A stretch of 64,000 bases of DNA from Alphaproteobacteria bacterium (GCA_017302165.1 JAFLCW010000001.1:1114310-1178309); one strand, 5' to 3'. Numbered from the stretch's first letter, positions 19,188 through 29,233 are shown. The notes: generated by a model from the sequence alone, not told the origin. Program-made: numbers and translations.

Positions 19188-19913
19188 ATGTCCGGTCATC
19201 CTTTTCAGATTCCCCGCCATATCGCCATTATCATGGATGGTAACGGCAGATGGGCAGAACAGCGCGGTCTGCCCCGAACAGCGGGGCATCATCAGGGGGT
19301 AGAGGCGTGCAAGCGTGTGGTGCGTTCGGCAGGGGAATTGAATATTCCGTTTATCACATTGTTTGGTTTTTCGTCTGAAAACTGGCGACGGCCTGCAGAT
19401 GAAATCAACGAACTGATGCGCCTGCTTCGCATGTTTCTTCGGGCGGAGACCGCCGAACTTCACCGGAATAATATTCGCCTGAAGATGATTGGTTCCCGGG
19501 AAGGCCTGTCACCGGATATCGTTCAAATGATTGAAAGTGCCGAACAGTTGATGGCGGGTAATACAGGTTTGACGCTGACCATTGCGCTGAATTACGGCGG
19601 TCGTCATGAAATTTTAACCGCCGCCGCTTCGTATGCGCGACAGGTGGTGGACAAAGGGCTGACGCCGGGGTACGAGACCGCAGAAGAATTTTTCCCCACC
19701 TTCCTAATGACCCACGGCATGCCAGACCCCGACGTTATTATCCGTCCCAGCGGTGAACAACGGATTAGCAATTTCCTGCTCTGGCAGTGTGCCTATAGCG
19801 AGTTTGTGTTTACCAATACCCTGTGGCCGGATTTCGGCAAGTCGGATTTAGAATATGCCATGGCCGAATACGCCAAGCGTGAGCGCCGTTTTGGGGCGGT
19901 TCAACATGCGTGA
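19188..19913 (+). CDS. uppS: undecaprenyl pyrophosphate synthase
   Basis: Cis-prenyltransferase that makes the C55 lipid carrier used for peptidoglycan and O-antigen. The 241-residue protein has the pyrophosphate-binding motif IIMDGNGRWA with its essential aspartate near residue 17, GHHQGV, TLFGFSSENWRRP, and the C-terminal signature RPSGEQRISNFLLWQ followed by YSEFVF and WPDF. It starts six bases after frr and overlaps cdsA by eight bases (ATGCGTGA). Confidence 0.96.
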   Translation: MSGHPFQIPRHIAIIMDGNGRWAEQRGLPRTAGHHQGVEACKRVVRSAGELNIPFITLFGFSSENWRRPADEINELMRLLRMFLRAETAELHRNNIRLKMIGSREGLSPDIVQMIESAEQLMAGNTGLTLTIALNYGGRHEILTAAASYARQVVDKGLTPGYETAEEFFPTFLMTHGMPDPDVIIRPSGEQRISNFLLWQCAYSEFVFTNTLWPDFGKSDLEYAMAEYAKRERRFGAVQHA

Positions 19914-20571
19914 CCTGCTCCAGAGCAATCTGGCCAAGCGCGTAGCCTCTGTCGCGGTGCTCGCGCCGATATTTATTTTGGCCGTGTATATGGGCGGCAT
20001 CTTTTTTTATCTCGCGGTCACGGCGGCGTTGGCCTTGTCGTTCAATGAATGGATGAACATGGCCTTGAAAAGTTCAACCTTAAGGCGTGATATGATCATC
20101 GGCAGTGTGTATCTGTCGGTGGCGTTTATTGCTTTTATTTTTATCCGGATGGGTATGCCCGGCGGCGGCGTTTTGACCTTTGCGTTATTGGGCACCATCT
20201 GGGCGTGTGATATCGGGGCTTATTTCACCGGCAAAAAAATAGGGGGGCCAAAGATGGCACCGACCTTAAGCCCAAATAAAACAATATCCGGTCTGCTGGG
20301 TGGGATGACGTGCAGTGCGATTGTCATGATGCTGTTTGATCTTCAGTTTGCCCTGTTCGGTCATATGTGGCTGGCGGGGGCATTGGGTTTGTTGCTGGCC
20401 GGGGTGGGGCAGGTGGGGGATGTCATGATATCCTATCAAAAACGCCGCGTCGGCGTAAAAGACACCGGCAATTTGATCCCCGGGCATGGCGGTATATTAG
20501 ACCGCATTGACTCGCTTTTGCTGGCCGCGCCTGTGTTTATGATATGCCTGTGGATGATCCACGGATGGTAA
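19906..20571 (+). CDS. cdsA: phosphatidate cytidylyltransferase
   Basis: Integral membrane enzyme that makes CDP-diacylglycerol from phosphatidate and CTP for phospholipid synthesis. The 221-residue protein has about six or seven hydrophobic helices, and near the C-terminus the CdsA signature (SYQKRRVGVKDTGNLIPGHG then GILDRIDS). It is shorter than E. coli CdsA (about 285) because of a reduced N-terminal membrane region, common in this class. Start ATG 19906 is chosen because it begins the hydrophobic domain and overlaps the uppS stop by eight bases. Confidence 0.93.
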   Translation: MRDLLQSNLAKRVASVAVLAPIFILAVYMGGIFFYLAVTAALALSFNEWMNMALKSSTLRRDMIIGSVYLSVAFIAFIFIRMGMPGGGVLTFALLGTIWACDIGAYFTGKKIGGPKMAPTLSPNKTISGLLGGMTCSAIVMMLFDLQFALFGHMWLAGALGLLLAGVGQVGDVMISYQKRRVGVKDTGNLIPGHGGILDRIDSLLLAAPVFMICLWMIHGW

Positions 20572-21764
20572 AAACCGTTTCTATTTGGGGGTCCACCGGG
20601 TCTGTCGGTAAAAACACCTTGGATGTTATCAACGCCCATCCCCATCAATATCAAGTTCAGGTGTTAACCGCCCACCAGAATGTGGCCATGCTAGCTGAAC
20701 AGGCGATGGCGTGCCGCGCCCAAAAAGCCATCATCACACGCCCCAATTTATATGCGGATTTAAAAAACGCCTTGTCCGGAACGTCCATAGAGGTCGCGGC
20801 GGGGGAGAATGCCTTATGCGATTCCGCCGACATGCCTTGTGACTGGACGATGTCGGCGATTGTGGGTATGGCAGGGATCAGACCCTTAATGCGGGCACTC
20901 GCGCGCGGTAAAACGGTGGCGGTGGCGAATAAGGAGCCCTTAGTGTCTGCCGGGTCTTTGATCATGGATACTATGCGCCGTTACGGTGCACAGATATTAC
21001 CAGTCGATAGCGAACATAACGCCATATTCCAGATTTTAAATCCGGCGCACCATACGGCAGTCACGCGCCTTATTCTGACTGCTTCCGGTGGGCCTTTTCG
21101 GACATGGCCTGCGGATACCCTATCGACGGCGACGGTGGCGCAGGCCTTGGCGCATCCCAACTGGCAAATGGGCAAAAAAATATCCATCGATAGTGCCACC
21201 ATGATGAACAAGGCACTTGAGGTGATTGAGGCACATCATCTATTCGCCATGCCTGCCCATAAAATTGATGTAGTGATTCACCCACAATCCATCATTCATT
21301 CAATGGTGGAATATGAAGATGGGTCTATGTTGGCGCAGATGGGGTCGCCGGATATGCGCGTGCCGATTTCATATGCCCTGACATGGCCAGATCGACAGGC
21401 GTCGCCGGCACAAAGGCTGGATCTGACTACCTTAACACCATTAACCTTTGAACCTGTTTGTACCCAAAAATTTCCGGCACTGGGCTTGGCGTATGACGTT
21501 CTGGGATTATCTTCTTCTCATGCGGCGGCGTTGAATGCGGCGAATGAAGTGGCGGTGGAGGCTTTTTTGCGCGGCATGATTTCGTTTGCCGATATATATA
21601 AAATTAATCACAAGGCCGTCACGCGTGCGCCGCGGGGAGAACTCGCCTCGCTGGAGGATGTGTTGGCAGTTGATTGTCAGGTACGGGACGAGATACAGTC
21701 GGAACTGGGATTCACCAAGGGTGAGCCTCTTTATCGACATCAACAAGCAGGAGTAACATCATGA
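20565..21764 (+). CDS. dxr: 1-deoxy-D-xylulose 5-phosphate reductoisomerase
   Basis: Converts DXP to 2-C-methyl-D-erythritol 4-phosphate, the committed step of the non-mevalonate isoprenoid pathway; IspDF of the same pathway is encoded at the other end of the window. Motifs: NADPH loop GSTGSVGKNTLDV, ANKEPLVSAG, metal/substrate residues in DSEHNA, ASGGPFR, and IDSATMMNKALEVIEA. ATG 20565 gives 399 residues and places the NADPH loop in the usual position. ATG 20544 would add seven residues and overlap cdsA further. It ends in ATGA with rseP. Confidence 0.95.
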   Translation: MVKTVSIWGSTGSVGKNTLDVINAHPHQYQVQVLTAHQNVAMLAEQAMACRAQKAIITRPNLYADLKNALSGTSIEVAAGENALCDSADMPCDWTMSAIVGMAGIRPLMRALARGKTVAVANKEPLVSAGSLIMDTMRRYGAQILPVDSEHNAIFQILNPAHHTAVTRLILTASGGPFRTWPADTLSTATVAQALAHPNWQMGKKISIDSATMMNKALEVIEAHHLFAMPAHKIDVVIHPQSIIHSMVEYEDGSMLAQMGSPDMRVPISYALTWPDRQASPAQRLDLTTLTPLTFEPVCTQKFPALGLAYDVLGLSSSHAAALNAANEVAVEAFLRGMISFADIYKINHKAVTRAPRGELASLEDVLAVDCQVRDEIQSELGFTKGEPLYRHQQAGVTS

Positions 21765-23146
21765 CGGATATTTTTAGCTGGCTACAACTAATCGCCAGCA
21801 ATGTCTGGCTCTTTGGGGGCACGTTTATTCTGGTGTTGTCCTTGCTGGTGTTTGTCCATGAATGGGGTCATTACATTGTGGCGCGTCTGTGCGGCGTTCG
21901 GGTCGAAGTTTTTTCCATTGGCTTTGGAAAAGAAATATGTGGCTATACAGACTCTCACGGGACGCGCTGGAAACTCTCGCTCATTCCGCTGGGCGGGTAT
22001 GTAAAAATGTTCGGTGATACTGACCCGGCCTCGGCGGGGCATAAAGACAAAGTCGAAGAAGGCGGAATCACCCGGCCTTTGACGCCAGAGGAGCGGAACG
22101 TAGCCTTTTTCGCCAAGCCTGTGGGACAACGGTCAGCCATTGTTTTTGCTGGACCTGCCATTAATTTTCTGTTCGCGATTATGTTGCTCTCCGGGCTTTT
22201 TGCTGTTTACGGCCAGCCCGTGACCCCGCCCATGGCATCCTCGGTGATTGTCGGTTCTGCCGCCGATGTGGCCGGGTTTAAACCTCATGACAAAATCCTG
22301 AGCGTGAATGGCAAGGACATTGTTAAATTTGAACAAGTCCGCCGTGAAGTGGCCATTGCCTTGGATACACCCATGACGTTTGTTGTGTTGCGCGGCGGAG
22401 AAGAGATCACCTTGAATGCCACCCCGAAAAAAGAAATTATTACCGACCGTTTCGGGTTTGAACATTCCAAAGGCTTGCTTGGGATTATGGGGCCAGGCAG
22501 TGGGTTTGCCCTCGAAGGGATTAAGGCCGTCAATGGCCAGAAAACGCAAAACGCCGATCAGGCACGGCGTTTGATCGTCGCGCGTTTGGGGCGGGATATG
22601 ACGATTGATCTGGCCAAATCGGACGGGACGTTCGACCGTTTGAACATTAAACCGATGGCCGAGGCGAATGCGGGGATGAAATCTCCTGCCGATGAACTTT
22701 ATGGCACGCTGATTGTCGCGGAAAAACAAGGCGATGACGTGGTGAAATGGGGTTTGTTCGGCAGTATTAAGGCCGCCCTTCGGGAGACTTATGACGTCAC
22801 CACCAGTACCTTAACCGCCATGGGGCAAATTGTCACCGGCACCCGTAGTGCCACTGAACTGGGCGGAATCATTCGGATTGGCGCGATTGCGGGGGATATG
22901 GCCACGTTGGGGGTCGCGGCACTCATCAGCTTTACCGCGCTCTTATCGATCAATCTGGGCTTGATTAACCTTTTCCCTATTCCGATGCTAGACGGTGGGC
23001 ATTTGGTGTTTTATGGAATTGAAGCTGTGCGCGGCAAACCCCTTTCCGAGATGATGCAGGAATATGCTTTTCGCTTTGGCTTGGTTGTCCTTGTTGTTAT
23101 TATGGTTTTTGCTAATCTGAATGATATTCTTCAGTTGGTTCTATAA
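21761..23146 (+). CDS. rseP: site-2 intramembrane zinc protease RseP
   Basis: Inner-membrane metalloprotease that cleaves anti-sigma factors and leftover signal peptides. The 461-residue protein has the zinc motif HEWGH in the first helix, a periplasmic region with two PDZ-like segments (about residues 140-310) and the second active-site motif MLDGGHLVFYGIE, followed by a terminal helix. Length is close to E. coli RseP (450). CAGGAG upstream and an ATGA overlap with dxr support the start. It precedes bamA as in most proteobacteria. Confidence 0.95.
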   Translation: MTDIFSWLQLIASNVWLFGGTFILVLSLLVFVHEWGHYIVARLCGVRVEVFSIGFGKEICGYTDSHGTRWKLSLIPLGGYVKMFGDTDPASAGHKDKVEEGGITRPLTPEERNVAFFAKPVGQRSAIVFAGPAINFLFAIMLLSGLFAVYGQPVTPPMASSVIVGSAADVAGFKPHDKILSVNGKDIVKFEQVRREVAIALDTPMTFVVLRGGEEITLNATPKKEIITDRFGFEHSKGLLGIMGPGSGFALEGIKAVNGQKTQNADQARRLIVARLGRDMTIDLAKSDGTFDRLNIKPMAEANAGMKSPADELYGTLIVAEKQGDDVVKWGLFGSIKAALRETYDVTTSTLTAMGQIVTGTRSATELGGIIRIGAIAGDMATLGVAALISFTALLSINLGLINLFPIPMLDGGHLVFYGIEAVRGKPLSEMMQEYAFRFGLVVLVVIMVFANLNDILQLVL

Positions 23147-23202
23147 GGCATCTTGATCAAAAGGGTTTTTCTTTTTTCCTAAATCACTTATCCTCGGTTT
23201 CC

Positions 23203-25467
23203 ATGAACACACGATTCTTTTTTCTCGGCCTATTGGCCTGTTTTCTGATCCCATTTTCTGCCATGGCGCAGGATTCCGTTCGGGAAATCCGCGTGAATGG
23301 GGTGGAGCGGATTGAGCCCGCCACCGTTCTCACCTATCTGGATATAAAAATGGGCGAACCCTTGACCTCGGAAACGATGGATCGGGGGCTAAAGAATTTG
23401 TTTGCCACGGGGCTTTTTGCTGATGTGAAATTGCGTCAGGAACGAAGCGCGCTGGTTGTGGATGTGGTCGAAAACCCGATCATCAATCAGATTGCCTTTG
23501 AAGGTAATACCGAGATCAAAGATGAAGAATTATTGTCTGAAATCTCCTTGCGTCCGCGTCAGGTCTTTACCCGGACAAAAGTACAAAATGATGTGGCGCG
23601 GGTGTTCGATGTCTATCAACGCAGTGGGCGTTTTGCCGCTAATGTCGACCCCAAGGTGATTGAACTGGATCAAAACCGGGTCAATCTTGTGTTTGAAGTC
23701 CAAGAAGGTAACGTGACCACCATCAAGGGCATTCGGTTTGTGGGTAACGAAGCCTTTAGCGATGATGCGCTTCGGGCGGAATTGGCCTCAGAAGAAGAAC
23801 GCTGGTACAAATTCTTTAGCTCGTCTGACACCTATGACCCGGACAAGGTCGAATTCGATAAGGAGCAATTGCGTCGTTTCTATCTGGCCAATGGGTATGC
23901 CGATTTCCGTGTTGTGTCGGCGGTGGCGGAATTATCGCAGAACAAAGAAGATTTCTACCTGACCTTCACGGTGGATGAAGGCGCGCGGTATAAAGTTGGG
24001 CAGATTGCCATTGATTCAAGCCTCAAGGGGTTTGATGCCGGGGCATTGCGCGAATCTGTCAAAATCCTGCCCGGCGAATGGTATGATGCTGATATGATTG
24101 AGGCCAGCACCACGGGCATGGCCGATATTCTGGGCGACAAGCAATATGCGTTTGTGGATATTACGCCGGATATTGTCCGTAATCAGACCTCCAATACCGT
24201 GGATATTACCTTCAATATCGGTGAATCCCCGCGTGTGTTCGTTGAACGTATTGATATTCACGGCAACGTTCGCACCATCGATAAAGTGATCCGCCGTGAA
24301 CTGAAACTCTCCGAAGGGGATCCGTTCAATCGTTCCAAACTGGCGCAATCCGAACAACATTTACGCGATTTGGGCTTTTTTGAAAATGTCACCATCAAAA
24401 CCATTCCCGGTTCTGCACCTGACAAAACGGTTGTGGATATTGAGGTCGCCGAAAAATCAACGGGCGAAATTTCAATCGGGGCTGGTTTCTCGACACAAGA
24501 CGGTCCTTTGGCGGACTTAAGCATCCGGGAACGCAACTTGCTGGGTAAAGGGCAACAGCTTTCTTTCTCCACCACGATTGCGGGTTCACGGAGCGAGTTT
24601 GATGTCTCCTTTACCGAACCTTACTTCATGGATCGTGATTTATCGGCGGGCTTTGATGTGTTCCATGTGACCACGGATTTTCAGGATGAAAGCTCGTACG
24701 ATCAAAAACGCACAGGCGGTAAACTCCGCGCCGGATATCCGTTGTCCGAACATTGGCGTCAGACGTGGTTTTACGGGTACGAACAAAACGAAATCACGGA
24801 TGTTGATTCCAATGCATCCTTGTTCATCCGCCGTCAGGAAGGCAAGCGGGATACATCTTCGATTGGCCAGCGCCTGACTTTTGATGATCGGGATAGCACG
24901 CTATTCCCCACCGAAGGCTTATATTCGTGGCTTGATACGGCGGTTGCCGGTTTGGGCGGGGATGCCAAATATGTTTCGGGTAAATTGGGCGGGGTTTATT
25001 ACTACCCTGTGTACGAAAAATCTGTGATCTTCAGCCTGCTCGGCGAAGCCGGGGCAATTGGCGGGTATAGCGACGAAGATGTCAAAATCAATGAACGTTA
25101 TTACTTGGGCGGGAATACGCTTCGCGGGTTTGAACGTTCCGGGATTGGTCCTCGTGACCGTGCCACAGATGATGCGCTTGGCGGGAACTTGTATTACCGT
25201 GGGTCGGCAGAATTGACATTCCCGATTGGCCTGCCGGAAGAATATGGTGTCTCTGGTCATACCTTCACGGATTTCGGGTCATTGTGGGAATTGGATGATA
25301 CGGGCCCCGGCATTGTGGACAAAGATTCTATTCGTGCGGCCGCAGGTCTTGGGATTTCATGGCGGTCTGGTTTCGGCCCGATCCGCGTGGATGTGGCGTT
25401 CCCCATCGCCAAAGAAGACTTTGATAAAGAAGAAGCGTTCCGCTTCAGCTTTGGGACACGTTTTTAA
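23203..25467 (+). CDS. bamA: outer membrane protein assembly factor BamA
   Basis: Central Omp85 component of the BAM complex, which folds beta-barrel proteins into the outer membrane. The 754-residue protein starts with a signal peptide (cleavage after AMA near residue 22). Five POTRA domains follow (about residues 25-420), then a 16-strand barrel with the family sequence YYLGGNTLRGF and a terminal phenylalanine in SFGTRF, the barrel recognition signal. There is no clear ribosome site before the ATG. It lies between rseP and skp, the standard order. Confidence 0.96.
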   Translation: MNTRFFFLGLLACFLIPFSAMAQDSVREIRVNGVERIEPATVLTYLDIKMGEPLTSETMDRGLKNLFATGLFADVKLRQERSALVVDVVENPIINQIAFEGNTEIKDEELLSEISLRPRQVFTRTKVQNDVARVFDVYQRSGRFAANVDPKVIELDQNRVNLVFEVQEGNVTTIKGIRFVGNEAFSDDALRAELASEEERWYKFFSSSDTYDPDKVEFDKEQLRRFYLANGYADFRVVSAVAELSQNKEDFYLTFTVDEGARYKVGQIAIDSSLKGFDAGALRESVKILPGEWYDADMIEASTTGMADILGDKQYAFVDITPDIVRNQTSNTVDITFNIGESPRVFVERIDIHGNVRTIDKVIRRELKLSEGDPFNRSKLAQSEQHLRDLGFFENVTIKTIPGSAPDKTVVDIEVAEKSTGEISIGAGFSTQDGPLADLSIRERNLLGKGQQLSFSTTIAGSRSEFDVSFTEPYFMDRDLSAGFDVFHVTTDFQDESSYDQKRTGGKLRAGYPLSEHWRQTWFYGYEQNEITDVDSNASLFIRRQEGKRDTSSIGQRLTFDDRDSTLFPTEGLYSWLDTAVAGLGGDAKYVSGKLGGVYYYPVYEKSVIFSLLGEAGAIGGYSDEDVKINERYYLGGNTLRGFERSGIGPRDRATDDALGGNLYYRGSAELTFPIGLPEEYGVSGHTFTDFGSLWELDDTGPGIVDKDSIRAAAGLGISWRSGFGPIRVDVAFPIAKEDFDKEEAFRFSFGTRF

Positions 25468-25492
25468 CAGCGTTTAACTTGTTGGATTGAGC

Positions 25493-26035
25493 ATGATGAA
25501 CTTTCATAAATTTTTTCTGTGTTTTGTGGTGATCTTCTGTATGGCAGGAATGCCCGTTCCTGCGCATGCCGAGGTCAAAATGGGGGTGGTGGATGTTGAA
25601 ATCCTGCTGAACCAATCCAAGGCCGGAAAAAGTGTGCAGGAGCAGTTAAAGTCCAAGCGCGATCAGTTCCAAAAAGAATTTGCCGACAAGGAAAAGAACC
25701 TGCGGGAAGATGAAAAGAAACTGATTGAGAAAAAAGATAAAATCTCGGCGGATGAGTTCGCGGCAGAGCGTAAAAAATTTGAAGAAAAATTGCTCGAAAC
25801 GCGCAAGCTTTTGCAAACGCGCAAGGCCTCTTTGGATAAAGGATTATCGTCTGCCATGCAGGAGCTCCGCGAAAATATTATGGCGGTCACGGCGGATATT
25901 GCCGAAAAAGAGAAATATCAACTTATTTTAAACCGTGACAGCATCGTCATCGTTGAGAAATCAATGGATATCACCCAGTCTGTATTGTCCAAGCTGGATG
26001 CTAAGGTATCGTCCATCAAGCTTAAAGTTGAGTAG
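25493..26035 (+). CDS. skp: periplasmic chaperone Skp (OmpH)
   Basis: Periplasmic holding chaperone that carries unfolded outer-membrane proteins to BamA. The 180-residue protein has a signal peptide (hydrophobic core [13 protein letters not shown], cleavage near AHA), the conserved [19 protein letters not shown] start of the mature protein, and a long lysine/glutamate-rich coiled coil of about 90 residues forming the tentacle. GGATTGAG precedes ATG 25493; a TTG at 25487 is less likely. It sits between bamA and lpxD as usual. Confidence 0.92.
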   Translation: MMNFHKFFLCFVVIFCMAGMPVPAHAEVKMGVVDVEILLNQSKAGKSVQEQLKSKRDQFQKEFADKEKNLREDEKKLIEKKDKISADEFAAERKKFEEKLLETRKLLQTRKASLDKGLSSAMQELRENIMAVTADIAEKEKYQLILNRDSIVIVEKSMDITQSVLSKLDAKVSSIKLKVE

Positions 26036-26046
26036 GCGGAGGCCAT

Positions 26047-27072
26047 ATGGCCGATAGCCGTTTTTTTTCAAAACTCTCCCCCCTTTCTGTTCGGGCGTTA
26101 GCCGAAAAACTGGGGCTTGAGATACAGGCACCTTCGGGCGTTGATCCTGTCTTGAAGGATGTGGCATCGCTTGATCAGGCCGGTCAAGGTCATCTCTCTT
26201 TTCTGGACAATCCAAAATACCGGGACATGTTCCGACAGACCAAGGCGACGGCCTGTATTATCGACCCACGGATGAAAGATATCGCGCCTGAGGGGGTGAT
26301 CTTACTTTTTTCCACGCAACCTTATAAATCCTATGCCTTGGCGGCGCAGATTTTTTACCCGGACGTGTTTCCTGCCGCGCAGATCGCCAGCACGGCGGTC
26401 ATTCATCCCTCTGCAGATATCGCCCCGGGATGCGTCATTGACGACCATGTTGTCATCGGGGCACATGCCGTCATTGGCAAAGGCACGTGGATTGAACCTG
26501 GTGCCGTCATTGGTGCGGGTGTCGTGGTGGGGGAAAAATGCCGGATTGGGGCGCAAGCGAGCGTCTCGCATACTGTTATGGGGTCTGCTGTGCGCCTTTA
26601 TCCGGGTGTCCGGGTGGGACAGGATGGGTTTGGTTTTGCCATGGGGGCGGGCGGCCATGTGAAAGTACCACAACTAGGGCGTGTGATTATCGAAGACCAT
26701 GTGGAAATCGGCGCAAATACCTGTATCGATCGTGGTTCGGGGCCCGATACGGTGATTGGGGCGGGAACAATTATCGATAACCTTGTCCAAATTGCGCATA
26801 ATGTCAAAATCGGCAAGGGCTGTGTGCTGGTGGCACAATGTGGCATCGCGGGGAGCACGGTTCTGGGTGATTATGCCGTCATGGCCGCGCAATCTGGTGT
26901 GGCGGGGCATTTAACGGTGGGAGTAGGCGCCCGTGTCGGGGCTCAGGCCGGGGTTATACGGGATATGGAACCGGGTGAGACCCTTATGGGCATGCCGGGA
27001 ACCCCTATTAAGGAATTTTGGCGTCAGATGGCCACATTAAAACGTTTGACGAAACGGCAAAAAAGCGAATAA
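26047..27072 (+). CDS. lpxD: UDP-3-O-acylglucosamine N-acyltransferase
   Basis: Third enzyme of lipid A synthesis; adds the N-linked hydroxyacyl chain from acyl carrier protein. The 341-residue protein has an N-terminal uridine-binding domain ([14 protein letters not shown] segment, FLDNPKY near residue 55), then many hexapeptide repeats forming a left-handed beta-helix (about residues 105-310). The catalytic histidine lies in the QIAHNVKIG segment. The C-terminal helix ends in basic residues. It belongs to the lpxD-fabZ-lpxA-lpxI-lpxB cluster. Confidence 0.96.
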   Translation: MADSRFFSKLSPLSVRALAEKLGLEIQAPSGVDPVLKDVASLDQAGQGHLSFLDNPKYRDMFRQTKATACIIDPRMKDIAPEGVILLFSTQPYKSYALAAQIFYPDVFPAAQIASTAVIHPSADIAPGCVIDDHVVIGAHAVIGKGTWIEPGAVIGAGVVVGEKCRIGAQASVSHTVMGSAVRLYPGVRVGQDGFGFAMGAGGHVKVPQLGRVIIEDHVEIGANTCIDRGSGPDTVIGAGTIIDNLVQIAHNVKIGKGCVLVAQCGIAGSTVLGDYAVMAAQSGVAGHLTVGVGARVGAQAGVIRDMEPGETLMGMPGTPIKEFWRQMATLKRLTKRQKSE

Positions 27073-27082
27073 AAACAAATCT

Positions 27083-27538
27083 ATGAACACGCTATCCGAT
27101 ATCAATGACATCATGGGGATGATCCCTCACCGCTATCCCATTCTTCTGGTCGATCGGATCATTGAATTTGTTCCGGGGGAACGGGCGGTCGGTTTAAAAA
27201 ATGTCACCTTCAACGAGCCGCATTTTCAAGGTCATTTTCCCGGCTGGCCGGTGATGCCGGGTGTGTTGATTATTGAAGCGATGGCACAGACATCCGCTTG
27301 CTTGGTGGTTAAAACACTGGGCGATGAAGCACGCGGCAAGATTGTTTACTTCATGTCGATTGACGAAGCGAAATTTAGAAAGCCCGTGACCCCCGGTGAT
27401 GCCCTGCATATTCACGTGACCAAAATCCAAAACCGCAAGAATGTTTGGAAATTTAAAGGCGAAGCGATGGTGAACGGGGTGATCTACGCCGAGGCCGTTT
27501 TTGCCGCCATGATCATGGATCGCACCGCAGACATGTAA
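27083..27538 (+). CDS. fabZ: 3-hydroxyacyl-[acyl-carrier-protein] dehydratase FabZ
   Basis: Dehydrates beta-hydroxyacyl-ACP in fatty acid elongation; it competes with LpxA/LpxD for the same substrate pool, which explains its place in the lpx cluster. The 151-residue hot-dog-fold protein has [13 protein letters not shown] near the N-terminus and the active-site motif [19 protein letters not shown] with catalytic histidine and glutamate. Length is normal. An 84-base gap with an inverted repeat separates it from lpxA. Confidence 0.97.
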   Translation: MNTLSDINDIMGMIPHRYPILLVDRIIEFVPGERAVGLKNVTFNEPHFQGHFPGWPVMPGVLIIEAMAQTSACLVVKTLGDEARGKIVYFMSIDEAKFRKPVTPGDALHIHVTKIQNRKNVWKFKGEAMVNGVIYAEAVFAAMIMDRTADM

Positions 27539-27548
27539 CGTCTTCAGG

Positions 27549-27605
27549 GGGTTAATACCTGTCATGTTTTGTCAAACTTCGTGTCTTGCGGGACAAAATT
27601 AACCC
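27549..27605 (+). promoter_or_regulatory. bipartite inverted repeat before lpxA
   Basis: Two nested stems are possible in the transcript just before lpxA: GGGTTAA (27549-27555) with TTAACCC (27599-27605), and TTTTGTC (27567-27573) with GACAAAA (27592-27598). The right arms are contiguous, the left arms are separated by 11 bases, and the apical loop is 18 bases. It is the only sizeable gap inside the lpx cluster. A role in mRNA processing or in setting lpxA translation is conceivable; nothing more can be read. Confidence 0.4.
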
Positions 27606-27622
27606 GTTTAAACAAGGTTATG

Positions 27623-28423
27623 ATGACCCAGATTCACCCCACCGCGATCATTGACCCTAAGGCCATACTGGGTGCAGATGTGCAGATTGGCCCTTACTGT
27701 GTGGTGGGGGCAGATGTTGTTTTGGGTGACCGGGTCATTTTAAAATCCCATGTGGTGGTGGACGGACGTACGACCATTGGCGAAGGAACGGTGATATATC
27801 CGTTCGCATCGATTGGGTCGCCGCCACAAGATCTAAAATATAAAGGTGAGCCTTCGGAACTAATCATCGGACGTCACAACACCATCCGTGAACATTGCAC
27901 CATGAATCCCGGTACGGTCGGCGGCGGCATGAAAACCATCGTGGGCGATCATGGGCTGTTTATGATGTCTACCCATGTGGCACATGACTGCCGGGTGGGA
28001 AACAATGTCATCATGGCGAACAATGCCACCTTGGGCGGTCATGTTCAGGTAGGTGATTTTGTCTTGATCGGCGGTCTTGCCGCAATTCATCAATTTGTGC
28101 GTATCGGGTCTTATGCCGTGATTGGCGGTATGTCGGGCGTCGAAAGTGATGTGATCCCCTATGGCCGCGTCAAAGGGGATAGAGCGTCTTTGGCTGGGTT
28201 GAATCTGACGGGTATGGAACGCGGCGGGTTCAGCAAGGACGAAATTAAAATTGTTCAAAAAGCAGTGAATGCGCTGTTTTCGGATGAAGGCACATTTGAA
28301 GAAAGATTATCGCGTCTTGAAAGCGAATTTCGTGAAGATCCGCATGTATCCGCCGTGTTGGCTTTTGCTCGGCAAAAAGAAAGATTCGGCCTGTGCCAGC
28401 CGGATATCAAACGCGCCGCCTGA
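27623..28423 (+). CDS. lpxA: UDP-N-acetylglucosamine O-acyltransferase
   Basis: First enzyme of lipid A synthesis; transfers a hydroxyacyl chain from ACP to UDP-GlcNAc. The protein is a left-handed beta-helix of hexapeptide repeats from residue 5 to about 190, with the LpxA features GSPPQDLKYKGE, IREHCTMNPGT and the catalytic histidine in STHVAHDCRVGN, then a helical C-terminal domain. I chose ATG 27623 (266 residues) because AAGGT lies five bases upstream. ATG 27620 is possible; a TTG further upstream at 27569 is unlikely. lpxI follows without a gap. Confidence 0.95.
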   Translation: MTQIHPTAIIDPKAILGADVQIGPYCVVGADVVLGDRVILKSHVVVDGRTTIGEGTVIYPFASIGSPPQDLKYKGEPSELIIGRHNTIREHCTMNPGTVGGGMKTIVGDHGLFMMSTHVAHDCRVGNNVIMANNATLGGHVQVGDFVLIGGLAAIHQFVRIGSYAVIGGMSGVESDVIPYGRVKGDRASLAGLNLTGMERGGFSKDEIKIVQKAVNALFSDEGTFEERLSRLESEFREDPHVSAVLAFARQKERFGLCQPDIKRAA

Positions 28424-29233
28424 ATGTCCGTGGAGACCGCCTGTCAAAAACTGGGGATAGTGGCCGGCGGTGGACATCTTCCCGCGCAGTTAATTGAGAC
28501 ATGCCGACGCCGCGGCATTATCCCTGTTGTGGTTGCCTTGAAGGGGCAGGCGGACCCCGCACTCCCGGCGGATATGGCCTGCCGGATGGGGTCGGCGGGA
28601 AAAGCGGCAGAGTTTTTCAAATCACAGAATGTTCGCGATATTGTGTTGATCGGTGCCGTCAAGCGACCCACATGGATGGACATCTGGCCGGATTGGTTCA
28701 CTTTGATGTTCTTTATCAAGCTGGGCATTAAATCTATCGGTGACGACGGGTTGTTAAAATCTGTTCGGTGGTATCTTGAATCGCATGGGTTCCGACTTCA
28801 TGCCATTCAGACCTTTCTACCCGAAATTGTCATGACCGAAGGTACGCATACACGGCGACATCCGGACTTTCAAGAAATGCAAGACATACATCTTGGTTTG
28901 ACTGAGGCCAAAGCACACGGCGCCCAAGATCTGGGTCAGGCGGTGATTGTATATCAGGGGCAGGTTATCGCCCGTGAGGATAAGCGCGGGACAAATGTCC
29001 TGATACGTAAGGGCGTACCGGGCAGTATTTTGGTCAAGACCGCCAAGCCGGGGCAAGATACCGCCCTTGATTTGCCGACAATCGGGGTGAAGACAATTGA
29101 ACTCTGCGCGGAGATGAAATTCGCCGGGATCGTCGTTGAGGCCGGTTCCACTTTGTTTGTTCACGCGGCAGAATCAATTGCTCGCGCTAACGCGGAAAAC
29201 ATATTCATCGTCGGGGTGAAGGTGCATGGATAA
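28424..29233 (+). CDS. lpxI: UDP-2,3-diacylglucosamine pyrophosphatase LpxI
   Basis: Hydrolyses UDP-2,3-diacylglucosamine to lipid X. LpxI replaces the unrelated LpxH in alphaproteobacteria. The 269-residue protein matches the former DUF1009 family: N-terminal LGIVAGGGHLPAQL, an ALKGQAD segment, IGAVKRP with FLPE and GDDGLLKSV further on, and the C-terminal catalytic region with KRGTNVLIRKG, DLPTIGVKTIE and AGIVVEAGSTL. It starts directly after the lpxA stop and overlaps lpxB by eight bases (ATGGATAA), so it is locked into the lipid A operon. Confidence 0.94.
   Translation: MSVETACQKLGIVAGGGHLPAQLIETCRRRGIIPVVVALKGQADPALPADMACRMGSAGKAAEFFKSQNVRDIVLIGAVKRPTWMDIWPDWFTLMFFIKLGIKSIGDDGLLKSVRWYLESHGFRLHAIQTFLPEIVMTEGTHTRRHPDFQEMQDIHLGLTEAKAHGAQDLGQAVIVYQGQVIAREDKRGTNVLIRKGVPGSILVKTAKPGQDTALDLPTIGVKTIELCAEMKFAGIVVEAGSTLFVHAAESIARANAENIFIVGVKVHG

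Noticed and set aside
22133..22729. 198-codon open frame opposite rseP
   Set aside because: Antisense to conserved RseP sequence; His/Arg/Gly/Phe-rich, typical of a shadow frame.
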